Shown: positions 16,685 through 26,166, numbered from the stretch's first letter. The stretch: 64,000 bases of DNA from Pedobacter sp. Hv1 (GCF_001412215.1 NZ_LLWP01000009.1:602495-666494); one strand, 5' to 3'. Translations and numbers: made by a program. The notes: generated by a model from the sequence alone, not told the origin.

Positions 16685-17821
16685 ATGAAAGTTGCCTTAA
16701 TCACTGGAGTTACGGGTCAAGATGGAGCGTACCTAGCAGAGTTCTTGTTAAAAAAAGGATATTTTGTACATGGGATCAAACGTAGATCATCTTTGTTCAA
16801 TACCGATCGGATTGATCATTTGTATCAGGATCAACATGAGCAAAATGTGCATTTCAAGTTGCATTATGGAGATTTAACCGATTCTACCAATTTAATTCGG
16901 ATTATTCAGGAAACCCAACCCGACGAAATTTATAATTTGGCCGCAATGAGCCATGTACAGGTAAGTTTTGAAATGCCAGAATATACAGCTAATGCTGATG
17001 GGATAGGAACTTTACGTTTATTAGAGGCAGTAAGAATTTTAGGTCTGGTAAAAAAGACCAAAGTTTACCAAGCTTCTACTTCTGAACTTTATGGTTTGGT
17101 GCAAGCTGTACCACAGAGTGAAACTACGCCTTTCTATCCACGTTCGCCTTATGCAGTGGCTAAGATTTATGGTTACTGGATTACGGTCAATTACCGCGAA
17201 GCCTATGGAATGTTTGCTTGTAATGGAATATTGTTCAATCACGAAAGTCCATTAAGAGGAGAAACCTTTGTTACACGTAAAATTACAAGAGCTGCCGCTA
17301 AAATAGCACTGGGCTTGCAAAGCTGTTTGTACTTAGGTAATCTTTCTGCTCAAAGAGATTGGGGGCATGCCAAAGATTACATTGAAGCAATGTGGTTGAT
17401 TTTGCAACAAGAGAAAGCCGAAGATTTTGTAATTGCTACAGGAATTACAACAACAGTAAGAGATTTTGTACGAATGGCATTTAGCGAGGTAGGTATTGAA
17501 ATAGAGTTCTCTGGTAAAGATGAAAATGAAATTGGAGTAATTATAGACGTTGATCAAGAAAAAGCAACAAGCTTAGGTATAAAGGCAGAAGACCTACATC
17601 TGGGAACAACAGTAGTTAGAGTAGATGCTAAATATTTCAGACCTACAGAAGTTGACCTACTTTTGGGAGATCCAACAAAATCAAAAACGCAACTAGGTTG
17701 GGAACCTAAATACGATTTGCCTGCCTTGGTTAAAGATATGATGCAATCTGACCTACATTTAATGAAGAAAGATGAATATTTAAAAGAGGGAGATTTTAAA
17801 ACATTAAACTATTTCGAATAA
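16685..17821 (+). CDS. gmd: GDP-mannose 4,6-dehydratase
   Basis: A 378-residue extended short-chain dehydrogenase that converts GDP-D-mannose to GDP-4-keto-6-deoxy-D-mannose, the first step to GDP-L-fucose. Signatures are TGVTGQDGAYLAEFLL (NADP-binding loop), KRRSSLFNTDRIDHLY, the active-site ASTSELYG and YAVAK catalytic pair, and HESPLRGETFVTRKI. The length is normal. Its pathway partner, GDP-L-fucose synthase, is 28 kb away at the other end of the locus on the minus strand. It stands alone between two gaps of about 200-260 bases. Confidence 0.96.
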   Translation: MKVALITGVTGQDGAYLAEFLLKKGYFVHGIKRRSSLFNTDRIDHLYQDQHEQNVHFKLHYGDLTDSTNLIRIIQETQPDEIYNLAAMSHVQVSFEMPEYTANADGIGTLRLLEAVRILGLVKKTKVYQASTSELYGLVQAVPQSETTPFYPRSPYAVAKIYGYWITVNYREAYGMFACNGILFNHESPLRGETFVTRKITRAAAKIALGLQSCLYLGNLSAQRDWGHAKDYIEAMWLILQQEKAEDFVIATGITTTVRDFVRMAFSEVGIEIEFSGKDENEIGVIIDVDQEKATSLGIKAEDLHLGTTVVRVDAKYFRPTEVDLLLGDPTKSKTQLGWEPKYDLPALVKDMMQSDLHLMKKDEYLKEGDFKTLNYFE

Positions 17822-17909
17822 TAAAAAATTAGTACTCAGAGCTAATTCTATCTACAAGTGCCAAGAAACGCTTATGTTCTTCCTCAATTTGTAGAAAGTA
17901 ATCCCATAC

Positions 17910-17947
17910 AAAAAATTGATGGTTTGATTCAGATTATCAATTTTTTT
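17910..17947 (+). terminator. Probable AT-rich terminator after gmd
   Basis: A perfect 11-bp stem, AAAAAATTGAT (17910-17920) with ATCAATTTTTT (17936-17946), around a 15-base loop, ending in seven T. The stem is AT-rich, so its strength is uncertain. Confidence 0.45.
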
Positions 17948-18079
17948 CATTTATAGGCATCTGAATGTCTTATTCTGACGTACTTATATAAAAAATAGAA
18001 ATAAAAATACTTCATCTATGCAAATGGATTGGTATTTGTATCATTTAAAGTATGATGTGTTTAAGACGTTTCTCAGGCA

Positions 18080-18244
18080 ATGAGTTTTCAGGATTATAAT
18101 TGTAGAAAATGCGGTGCCGATTTTCATTATCAGGTTCCTCGTGGGTTTTTGTTAAAATCAGTATTAGGTTTTTTACCTATTCGGATTTATTGGTGTCCAA
18201 AGTGTGTAGCCAATCGTTACGTTTGGATTAAACGCAAAAAATAA
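18080..18244 (+). CDS. Zinc-ribbon microprotein B (downstream of gmd)
   Basis: A 54-residue protein with CRKC (residues 8-11) and CPKC (39-42), separated by HYQVP, a hydrophobic FLLKSVLGFLPIRIYW stretch and followed by a basic tail ending IKRKK. Four cysteines in two C-x-x-C knuckles predict a zinc ribbon. It aligns along its length with the 51-residue protein at 16325 apart from about four extra residues in the middle. The coding frame ends three bases before the end of the convergent phosphatase gene. The function is unknown. Confidence 0.7.
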   Translation: MSFQDYNCRKCGADFHYQVPRGFLLKSVLGFLPIRIYWCPKCVANRYVWIKRKK

Positions 18245-18247
18245 GAT

Positions 18248-18976
18248 TTACATCAATTCTTTGTTTTTCAATAACCCACTATCAACCAAGCGGGCAAAAT
18301 GTTTGGTTGTAGGTACTTCTTTTAAAAGCTCGAGGTGTTTAACATGGTGGATATCGGTTCCAATAAAATCAATCATATCATTTTCAATTAGCTTTTCGGC
18401 AATTGTCTTAATATTCTTGCCATAGTGTGGGGTTAATGATAAAGCATTTACTTGGAGTTCTACCCCCATTTCTTTAAGCCTAGTGTAATAGTTAAACTGT
18501 TTGTGAAAAAACAAATAACGCTCAGGATGTGCCAGAACAACTTGATATCCTTTTATACCGAGTTCAAAAATACTTTCTTCTAAATTATGTGGTCTAGAGA
18601 TTTGACTAAACTCAATCAATAACCTATTCCCTTTAAATGGCATCACACCATTTGAATTGATCTGATCAGTAAATTGATCATCCAAATAATATTCAGAAGA
18701 TAAATTTAAGGTAATGCCTTCTGGTAATTTACCATTCAGTAATTCATGACCTCTTGTTAAACTTTCCTTTGTATTAGGGTGTATCTCTTGTAGTGTATGC
18801 GGGGTAGTAATTAAATGGGCAAAACCTAATGTCTTTAGGCCGCTAATCAATTGAATGCTATTTTCTACATCCTTAGCTCCATCATCAACACCAGGAATAA
18901 GATGCGAATGCATATCTAAACCTACTGCACTAAAATCTGAATAGCTGGATTTTTTTGAGCGATTGAAAAAAAACAT
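18248..18976 (-). CDS. CpsB/CapC-type tyrosine-protein phosphatase (PHP fold)
   Basis: A 242-residue manganese-dependent phosphatase of the PHP superfamily that dephosphorylates bacterial tyrosine autokinases. Metal ligands are visible in DMHSHLIPGVDDG (near residue 21), TTPH, SSEYY, LIEFS, LAHPERY and GTDIHH near the C terminus. The length matches CpsB/YwqE. It lies opposite in direction to the export genes but next to the Wza/Wzc pair, so it is the likely counter-enzyme for the kinase at 20413. Confidence 0.9.
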   Translation of the reverse strand: MFFFNRSKKSSYSDFSAVGLDMHSHLIPGVDDGAKDVENSIQLISGLKTLGFAHLITTPHTLQEIHPNTKESLTRGHELLNGKLPEGITLNLSSEYYLDDQFTDQINSNGVMPFKGNRLLIEFSQISRPHNLEESIFELGIKGYQVVLAHPERYLFFHKQFNYYTRLKEMGVELQVNALSLTPHYGKNIKTIAEKLIENDMIDFIGTDIHHVKHLELLKEVPTTKHFARLVDSGLLKNKELM

Positions 18977-19627
18977 AATCTTGTTTTATCTAAAATAAAT
19001 AGCTACGAAGCTAAGGAATAAAATTTTTAAAACCGATTGCCGGTTCTTATGCTAGTTTAACGCTTCTCACAGCTATATTGTTTTGATGACAAAATTTGAT
19101 TTTTATAGTAGAAAATCTACACCAAAGAAATAGGGTAACAGTTAAGTAAAACCAAGCTGATCTATTGACAGTTTTTTAAAATCGTATGAAAACTGAAGGA
19201 AAGAAATTGACTATAGTCTATAATGTCTACTACATGGCTATTTTGCTAGACTATATGATGGGTTAAGTCTACTAGAATTCATGAACCCAGTTTAAATAGA
19301 TAAATTCGCAGGATTTGTTAAAGTGAAGTTTAATGTGAAGTGATGAGAGGCAAAAAACACAATGCTTTTAGTAAAAAAGATATAAAGTATAAAAATAAAA
19401 TCTCATTTAAAATACTGATTAATAGTGTATTAATTGTATTTTTAATCTGAAAATCTTTGAGCGATAAGTTGCTAAACGAATAGGGCATGAATTTTGCTTT
19501 TAGATGACAATTCGTTAAATAAGGCTGAATTGATTAAATTAAAGGACGATATATAATTAACTCATTTTAATAACCCGCTAAGCTCATATTAGTATATTTG
19601 GAGAAATAATCTAATTGAAAACCTTCT
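18977..19627. other. 651-base intergenic region before the export operon
   Basis: The longest gene-free stretch in the window. It separates the divergent phosphatase gene and the wza-wzc operon. It is AT-rich, with no credible open frame, and holds one candidate promoter for the rightward operon (19593-19600). The rest shows no recognised riboswitch or repeat; a long 5' leader or binding sites for regulators are possible. Confidence 0.5.
19593..19600 (+). promoter_or_regulatory. Candidate -7 promoter box (TATATTTG) for the polysaccharide operon
   Basis: An exact TAnnTTTG match 27 bases before the export lipoprotein's ATG, with a TTTT tract about 25 bases farther upstream near the -33 position. 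Because the following genes are closely spaced, this promoter may drive much of the locus. Confidence 0.4.
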
Positions 19628-20398
19628 ATGAAAAAAACTATCTACTTATTTATTACCGTTCTTTTTTTAAGTTCATGTGGCGTTAAATATAAATACGTAC
19701 CTTATTTTACAGATTTACCACGAGATTCAGAAATAAAGGAAAAAATTACGAATCAAACAACCTTTAAAGTTCAGGTTCATGATGTATTAGCAATCACGGT
19801 TTCTAGCCCTAGTCCAGAGGCAGCAGCAATGTTTAATGTAGGCACAACAAGTTCTGTTCAAAATGAGAACAATACAAATGTATTAACGGCAATGAATGGA
19901 TTTGCTGTAGATGAAAAGGGAGATATTCAAATTCCTTTAGTAGGTGCAGTAAAAATTGTAGGATTGTCATTAGCAGAAGTAAGATTATTAATCCAAGAAA
20001 AGTTAACGACCTATCTTAAAAATCCTGTAGTTAATATTCGTCTGGCTAATTTTAAGATATCTATTTTGGGCGATGTAGCTAAACCTGGAGTCTATCCTAT
20101 TAATAACCAGAGGGTAAATATTGCAGAAGCATTGAGCTTAGCCGGAGACTTAAATATCACAGCACGAAGACAAGATGTTTTATTAGTAAGGGAAATTGAT
20201 GGTGAAAGAAAATATATCCGTTTTGATATGCAAAGCAAAGATGTTTTTAACTCACCTTATTATTACCTGCAAAATAATGATGTACTCTATATACAGCCAG
20301 ATAAAGTGGCTTATTCTAATGTTGATAACAGTTATAGAAATGTCGGTATCATTTTATCAGTGATTTCCATTCTCTCTATATTTTTATCACGTCTATAA
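19628..20398 (+). CDS. Wza-like polysaccharide export lipoprotein
   Basis: A 256-residue outer-membrane lipoprotein with lipobox LSSC (Cys17). The Poly_export domain (about residues 45-135, with VHDVLAITVSSPSPEA, VDEKGDIQIPLVGAV) is followed by an SLBB-type domain (ISILGDVAKPGVYPI, NIAEALSLAGDL) and a C-terminal hydrophobic segment (about 238-254). Wza proteins form the outer-membrane channel for capsule or exopolysaccharide. The Wzc-like kinase follows after 14 bases. Confidence 0.92.
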   Translation: MKKTIYLFITVLFLSSCGVKYKYVPYFTDLPRDSEIKEKITNQTTFKVQVHDVLAITVSSPSPEAAAMFNVGTTSSVQNENNTNVLTAMNGFAVDEKGDIQIPLVGAVKIVGLSLAEVRLLIQEKLTTYLKNPVVNIRLANFKISILGDVAKPGVYPINNQRVNIAEALSLAGDLNITARRQDVLLVREIDGERKYIRFDMQSKDVFNSPYYYLQNNDVLYIQPDKVAYSNVDNSYRNVGIILSVISILSIFLSRL

Positions 20399-20412
20399 TT
20401 TATTTTCTTCCT

Positions 20413-22809
20413 ATGCAACCCAATACCCCATTATTAACAGAAAAGTCTGAAAACATCAATTTTCAAAAATTGATTCATAAATACCTATACTTCTTGCCTT
20501 TATTTTTAGTAAGCTTAATTATCATGTTTATAGGTGCTTACATATACTTGCGTTATGCACAACCTATATATAAGGTAGAGGCCACCTTATTAATTAAAGA
20601 TGAGAAAAAAGGTGATGCCAACAGCGAAATACTGAAGCAATTAGATATGTTTGGCTCATCAAAGGTGATAGATAATGAGATAGAGATCTTAAAATCTAAA
20701 ACATTAATGAGGCAGGTAGTAAAACGGTTAAGTTTAGATGCCAATTTACAGGTAGAAGGTAGGGTAATCAATACTTCTGCTTACTCATCAAGCCCTGTAA
20801 AATTTAAACCCATTGATATCGCAAGAGAAAATTTAGGTAAATTATTTAAATTCACCATTTTAAGTGATAGTACCTACACTATACATGATGAGAATTCAGG
20901 AAAGAAAGTACTAGGTAAATTCAATCAGATTCAACGTAATTTTTTAGGTATATATCAGATAACTACAACTTCCTATTTAAAGGGTAATCAAAATAATAAC
21001 TATATACTTTCTATTGGAGATAGAGATCAGGTAGCAGATAGTTATTTAAGTAAATTAACGGTTTTGCCTGTAGGTAAGCAATCTTCGGTATTGCAGATCA
21101 ACTTCTTATCAGCTACACCAGATCAAGGTAAAGATGTGGTTAATACATTAATGCAGGTATACAATGAAGCTACTTTAGAAGACAAAAACAAAACAGTACA
21201 AAGTACATTAAACTTTGTAGACGAACGTTTGAAACTGATTACAGGTGAACTAACGAGTGTAGAAAAAAATATAGAAGACTTTAGCACGAGTCAAGGAATT
21301 ACAAATATTTCGGCGCAAGCCGAAACGTATCTGCAAAACATGCAGGCCAATGATGCTAAAATTGGAGAAATTGATTTAAAGATTAGTGTAGTAAATGATT
21401 TACAACGTTATGTAGACTCTGAAAATACAAATGGAAAAGCACCGAGCATTTTTGGAATTGAAGACCCAATCTTATTAGGTCAGATAAATCAATTGAATGA
21501 ATTGCAGCAAAAGAAAATTGCCACATTAGCTAATGTGCCAGAATCTAATCCATTGTTTGGGCCAATTAATGATCAGATCACATCGTTAAAGGCGGCAATT
21601 AGATCAAATGTAAAAACAATAAAAACAGCATTGATGAGTATGAAGTCTAGCCTGAATTCTAATGCTGGCAAATACGAAAACTCCATCAAGAAAGTGCCAA
21701 CTCAAGAACGTCAATTCATAAGTATCAAAAGACAACAGACAATTAAAGAGAGTTTATACTTATTTTTATTACAAAAGAAAGAAGAATCAGCTATTTCAGC
21801 AGCCTCAAATGTAGCGGATTCCAGAATTGTAGATCCAGCATCTTATTCTAAATCTCCTGTTTTTCCAACAAAAAAATCAATTTATTTAGCTGCATTTATC
21901 ATTGCCTTGGTATTACCTATTGGTATTGTATTTATTAGGGAGCTAATGAACAACAAGGTGGTATCGCCAGGGGATATTGAAGAATTTACCCAAACACCTA
22001 TTATTGGTGAATTATTGTATAAGGAACACGCCAATCCGATTGTTGTAGCTGCCAATAACCGAAATGCTATAGCAGAGCAGTTTAGGGCCATTCGTACCAA
22101 CTTACAGTTTTTAAGACATAAGAATGAAGAGCAGACAGGTTTTGTTACCTTATTTACCTCCAGCATGTCTGGTGAAGGAAAAAGTTTTGTGGCTTCTAAT
22201 ATAGCTGCAGCTTTGGCCATTAGCGGTAAAAAAACAATTATCTTGGAGCTTGATATGCGGAAACCTAAAGTTTCTAAATACTTAAGTTTAGATAATAAGG
22301 TAGGATTAAGTAATTATCTAATCGGTAGGGCAGAAATTAAAGATATTATACAGCCTTCGGGCGTACATGATAATTTAATGGTGATCAGTTCTGGCCCAAT
22401 TCCACCAAATCCGTCTGAACTGCTTTTGGGAAAAGAAATTGAAGAACTTACGGCTTATTTAAAACTTCATTTTGATGAAATCATTATCGATACACCACCG
22501 ATTGGTTTAGTTACAGATGCACAAATCTTAAGTCGCTTGGCTGATGCTTCAATCTATATTGTACGTCATGGAGTTACGCTTAAAAATCAGATCGAACGTT
22601 TAAATGAATTGTATATAGCCAATAAATTTCCAAAATTGAATATTATTCTAAATGGTATTAAATTAAGCGGTAGTTATGGCTATGGTTACGGTTATGGTTA
22701 TGGCTACGGTTATGGCTATGGTTACGGCTATTATGCTGATGATGTAAATGCCGATAGAAGCAAATCTTTCTTTGGTAGGTTTTTAAGCAGATTCAAAAAG
22801 AATTGGTAA
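20413..22809 (+). CDS. Wzc-like polysaccharide copolymerase / BY-kinase
   Basis: A 798-residue inner-membrane protein. It has membrane segments at about residues 28-50 and 490-510 that bracket a periplasmic Wzz-type chain-length domain with coiled coil, then a cytoplasmic tyrosine-kinase domain with Walker A SGEGKS (586-591), Walker A' around LELDMRKP with Asp614, and a Walker B-like IIIDTPP. A tyrosine-rich tail starts at residue 755: nine consecutive Tyr-Gly pairs followed by Tyr-Tyr, instead of the usual short tyrosine cluster. Autophosphorylation of such tails controls polymer length and export. Its likely phosphatase is encoded at 18248. Confidence 0.93.
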   Translation: MQPNTPLLTEKSENINFQKLIHKYLYFLPLFLVSLIIMFIGAYIYLRYAQPIYKVEATLLIKDEKKGDANSEILKQLDMFGSSKVIDNEIEILKSKTLMRQVVKRLSLDANLQVEGRVINTSAYSSSPVKFKPIDIARENLGKLFKFTILSDSTYTIHDENSGKKVLGKFNQIQRNFLGIYQITTTSYLKGNQNNNYILSIGDRDQVADSYLSKLTVLPVGKQSSVLQINFLSATPDQGKDVVNTLMQVYNEATLEDKNKTVQSTLNFVDERLKLITGELTSVEKNIEDFSTSQGITNISAQAETYLQNMQANDAKIGEIDLKISVVNDLQRYVDSENTNGKAPSIFGIEDPILLGQINQLNELQQKKIATLANVPESNPLFGPINDQITSLKAAIRSNVKTIKTALMSMKSSLNSNAGKYENSIKKVPTQERQFISIKRQQTIKESLYLFLLQKKEESAISAASNVADSRIVDPASYSKSPVFPTKKSIYLAAFIIALVLPIGIVFIRELMNNKVVSPGDIEEFTQTPIIGELLYKEHANPIVVAANNRNAIAEQFRAIRTNLQFLRHKNEEQTGFVTLFTSSMSGEGKSFVASNIAAALAISGKKTIILELDMRKPKVSKYLSLDNKVGLSNYLIGRAEIKDIIQPSGVHDNLMVISSGPIPPNPSELLLGKEIEELTAYLKLHFDEIIIDTPPIGLVTDAQILSRLADASIYIVRHGVTLKNQIERLNELYIANKFPKLNIILNGIKLSGSYGYGYGYGYGYGYGYGYGYYADDVNADRSKSFFGRFLSRFKKNW

Positions 22810-22843
22810 GCATTGCTCTGCGTAATAGAAGTAAAAAAGAACA

Positions 22844-23812
22844 ATGGAAAAGATTTTAATTACTGGAGGGGCGGGCTTTATAGGCTCTAACTTAACAACA
22901 CATTTTTTAAAACTTGGCTATGAGGTTGTAGTTTTAGATAATTTTGCTACAGGTTATAGGAAAAATATAGAATCTTGTTTGCAAAATCCAAATTTTCGAT
23001 TAATTGAAGGTGATATTCGAAAAATGGAGGATTGTGAAAGAGCAATTGATAAGGTCGATTATGTACTTCACCAAGCTGCTTTGGGTTCGGTACCACGCTC
23101 AATTAAGGACCCAATAACTAGCAATGATGTTAATGTCTCTGGATTTTTAAATATGTTGGTGGCGGCACGAGATGCCAAAGTTAAACGCTTTGTATATGCA
23201 GCTAGCTCCTCAACTTATGGTGATTCGGAAAGTCTGCCAAAAGTAGAAGACAAAATTGGCAAACCTTTATCACCTTATGCCATTACTAAATATGTAAATG
23301 AACTGTATGCAGATATATTTAACAAGGCGTATGGCTTAGAAACAATTGGATTACGTTATTTTAATGTATTTGGTCGTAGGCAGGATCCAAATGGAGCTTA
23401 TGCCGCAGTAATCCCATTGTTTGTTAAACAATTAATGCAGCATGAAAGTCCACAGATTAATGGTACAGGAGATTACTCTCGAGATTTTACCTATATCGAC
23501 AATGTGATTCAAATGAATGAAAGGGCCATGTTAACAACTGATCCAGCAGCAATTAATACAGTATATAATACCGCCGCTGGAGATCGGACTACATTGAATG
23601 AGTTGGTCGGATATTTAAAAGAATTTTTAGCTTTTTATGATAAAGACATCGCAGAAATTGAAGTAAAATATGGACCAACAAGAAAGGGAGATATACCACA
23701 TTCATTAGCCTCTATAGCTAAGGCACGCGAATTGTTAAAGTACGAACCATCACATACTATTCGTAATGGATTGAAGGAAGCCATAAAATGGTACTGGGAA
23801 AGCCTAAAATAA
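22844..23812 (+). CDS. WbpP/TviC-type UDP-N-acetylglucosamine 4-epimerase
   Basis: A 322-residue extended SDR enzyme: GGAGFIGSNL cofactor loop, ALGSVPRSI substrate-loop motif typical of WbpP/TviC, SSSTYGD, the catalytic YAITK, and RYFNVFGRRQDPNGAYAAVIP. Members interconvert UDP-GlcNAc and UDP-GalNAc (or the uronic acids). Together with the next gene, a WbpO/TviB-type dehydrogenase, it predicts synthesis of UDP-N-acetylgalactosaminuronic acid. It lies 34 bases after the kinase gene. Confidence 0.88.
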   Translation: MEKILITGGAGFIGSNLTTHFLKLGYEVVVLDNFATGYRKNIESCLQNPNFRLIEGDIRKMEDCERAIDKVDYVLHQAALGSVPRSIKDPITSNDVNVSGFLNMLVAARDAKVKRFVYAASSSTYGDSESLPKVEDKIGKPLSPYAITKYVNELYADIFNKAYGLETIGLRYFNVFGRRQDPNGAYAAVIPLFVKQLMQHESPQINGTGDYSRDFTYIDNVIQMNERAMLTTDPAAINTVYNTAAGDRTTLNELVGYLKEFLAFYDKDIAEIEVKYGPTRKGDIPHSLASIAKARELLKYEPSHTIRNGLKEAIKWYWESLK

Positions 23813-23841
23813 AGTATTGATATTATTAAGTAAATTATAGA

Positions 23842-25113
23842 ATGAAGATTGCAGTTATAGGGTTAGGGTATGTTGGTTTGCCATTGGCTAGGTTATTCGC
23901 CACGAAGTATCAAGTTGTTGGTTTTGACATCAATCAATCCCGTATCAATGCATTAAATAATGGGTATGACCATACCCTAGAGATTGAAGAAGACGAACTC
24001 AGAAAAGTATTGATAAAAGATACTTCATTAGCTGAAAAGGGTCTGTTTTGTACTGCAGAACTTGCGGATATTGCTGATTGCACAATCTACATTATTACCG
24101 TACCAACACCGGTAGATAAAAATAACCGACCAAATTTAGCCCCACTATACAGGTCAAGTGAAACCGTAGGTAAAGTGCTTAAAAAGGGTGATATCGTGAT
24201 TTACGAATCAACTGTGTATCCTGGTGTAACAGAAGAAGAATGTGTGCCAGTTTTGGAGAAAATTAGTGGATTAAAGTTTAATGAAGATTTTTTTGCTGGT
24301 TATTCTCCCGAAAGAATAAATCCTGGAGATAAAGAACATACTGTAGATAAAATTTTAAAGATCACATCAGGTTCTACTGCAGAAATTGGTTTAAAGGTGG
24401 ACGATTTATATAAAAGTGTAATTACTGCCGGAACACATTTAGCACCTAGTATAAAAGTAGCTGAAGCAGCAAAGGTGATTGAAAACTCACAACGTGATAT
24501 CAATATTGCATTTGTAAATGAACTGGCTAAAATTTTTAATATCCTAAATATAGATACTAAAGCTGTACTGAAAGCGGCAGGGACGAAATGGAATTTTTTA
24601 CCATTTAAACCAGGATTGGTAGGAGGACATTGTATAGGTGTTGACCCATATTATTTAGCTCAAAAGGCGCAAGAACATGGTTACCATCCTGAAATTATTC
24701 TGGCAGGTCGCAGATTAAATGACAGTATGGGAGAATATGTGGCTTCTGAAGTAGTGAAGTTGATGATTAGAAATGATATTTCTGTTAAGGGTGCAAATCT
24801 CTTAATCCTAGGTATAACATTTAAAGAAAATTGTCCTGATGTTCGCAATACTAAAATTGTTGATGTAATTGGCGCTTTAAAAGAATACAATGTAAATGTA
24901 TCTATTTATGATCCTTGGGCAAATCCAGCAGAAGTAGAATCAGAATACGGACTTTTTACCACAAATAATTTACCTGATCAAAAATTTGATGCTATAGTAT
25001 TGGGTGTTGCACATAATCAATTCCTGAATCTGGATTTAAGTTCATTGCAGAATGAAAATAGCATCATTTACGATGTGAAAGGGATATTGAAAGATGCTGA
25101 CGGGGGATTGTAA
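23842..25113 (+). CDS. WbpO/TviB-type UDP-N-acetylhexosamine 6-dehydrogenase
   Basis: A 423-residue UDP-glucose/GDP-mannose dehydrogenase family enzyme with the N-terminal GLGYVGLPLA cofactor motif, the catalytic Cys264 in GGHCIGVDPYYL, and GITFKENCPDVRNTK in the C-terminal domain. It oxidises C6 of a UDP-sugar twice to the uronic acid using NAD. Adjacent to a WbpP-type epimerase, the favoured substrate is UDP-GlcNAc or UDP-GalNAc, giving UDP-GlcNAcA or UDP-GalNAcA. The choice between WbpO, TviB and WbpA types needs phylogeny. Confidence 0.88.
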   Translation: MKIAVIGLGYVGLPLARLFATKYQVVGFDINQSRINALNNGYDHTLEIEEDELRKVLIKDTSLAEKGLFCTAELADIADCTIYIITVPTPVDKNNRPNLAPLYRSSETVGKVLKKGDIVIYESTVYPGVTEEECVPVLEKISGLKFNEDFFAGYSPERINPGDKEHTVDKILKITSGSTAEIGLKVDDLYKSVITAGTHLAPSIKVAEAAKVIENSQRDINIAFVNELAKIFNILNIDTKAVLKAAGTKWNFLPFKPGLVGGHCIGVDPYYLAQKAQEHGYHPEIILAGRRLNDSMGEYVASEVVKLMIRNDISVKGANLLILGITFKENCPDVRNTKIVDVIGALKEYNVNVSIYDPWANPAEVESEYGLFTTNNLPDQKFDAIVLGVAHNQFLNLDLSSLQNENSIIYDVKGILKDADGGL

Positions 25114-25131
25114 TTATAAATAAAAGATACT

Positions 25132-26166
25132 ATGCTTAAAGATAAAACATTGCTGATTACAGGGGGTACGGGTTCATTTGGATCGGCCGTATTGAATCGC
25201 TTTTTATATACAGACCATTTTAAGGAAATCCGAATTTTTTCTAGAGACGAAAAAAAGCAAGACGATATGCGGAACACACTTAAAAACGATAAGCTTAAAT
25301 TCTATATTGGTGATGTTCGTGATTTTGACAGTATCAATAGAGCAATGCAGGGAGTAGATTATGTATTTCATGCAGCTGCTTTAAAACAAGTTCCCTCATG
25401 TGAGTTTTTCCCAATTGAAGCTACCAAAACCAACGTTTTTGGCACACAGAATGTGATCGACTCTGCCATGACAAATAAGGTAAACAAGGTTATCTGTTTA
25501 AGTACAGATAAAGCAGCTTATCCAATTAATGCCATGGGTATTTCTAAAGCTCTGATGGAAAAAGTAGCAATTGCCGCTTCAAGAAATTCGATGGAGACCA
25601 CAGTGTGTTTAACCCGATATGGTAATGTAATGGCATCAAGAGGCTCTGTTATTCCACTTTTTTTAAAGCAAATTAAGGAGGGAGAATCGTTGTCGATTAC
25701 CGATCCTAACATGACCAGATTCTTAATGTCATTAGAAGATGCAGTTGATCTAGTGTTATTTGCATTTGAAAATGGAAACTCAGGCGATTTGTTTGTCAAT
25801 AAAGCACCCGCTGGTACCATCAGAGATTTAGCTGAGGCACTTAAACAACTTTGTAAAGCTAACAATGAGATTAAGATTATAGGAACTAGGCATGGTGAAA
25901 AATTATACGAAACACTTTGCACTAGAGAAGAAATGTTGAAAGCAGAAGATATGGGTGCGTTTTATCGCATACCAGCAGACAATAGAGATTTAAATTATGC
26001 TCAGTACTTTTCTGAAGGAGAAACAGATATTTCTAGAATTGAAGATTACCACTCGCATAATACTGAACAATTAGATGTTAATGGGATGAAGACATTGTTG
26101 TCAAATCTTCCATTGATAAAAAGAGAAGTTTTTGGCGATTTAACTGCAGTTCAATACGCTGGGTAA
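25132..26166 (+). CDS. capE: CapE/FnlA/WbjB-type UDP-GlcNAc 4,6-dehydratase/5-epimerase
   Basis: A 344-residue SDR enzyme of UDP-L-FucNAc synthesis, acting first on UDP-GlcNAc. It has TGGTGSFGSAVLNRF, HAAALKQVPSCEF, the active-site STDKAAYPINAMGISK with its intact Asp-Lys pair and Met in the usual Tyr position, as in this family, and RHGEKLYETL. Downstream capF and capG homologues confirm the pathway. Its TAA stop overlaps the ATG of the next gene by one base. Confidence 0.9.
   Translation: MLKDKTLLITGGTGSFGSAVLNRFLYTDHFKEIRIFSRDEKKQDDMRNTLKNDKLKFYIGDVRDFDSINRAMQGVDYVFHAAALKQVPSCEFFPIEATKTNVFGTQNVIDSAMTNKVNKVICLSTDKAAYPINAMGISKALMEKVAIAASRNSMETTVCLTRYGNVMASRGSVIPLFLKQIKEGESLSITDPNMTRFLMSLEDAVDLVLFAFENGNSGDLFVNKAPAGTIRDLAEALKQLCKANNEIKIIGTRHGEKLYETLCTREEMLKAEDMGAFYRIPADNRDLNYAQYFSEGETDISRIEDYHSHNTEQLDVNGMKTLLSNLPLIKREVFGDLTAVQYAG

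Noticed and set aside
25518..25922. 134-codon minus-strand frame opposite capE
   Set aside because: Antisense to a well-supported enzyme gene, without signal, domain or promoter.
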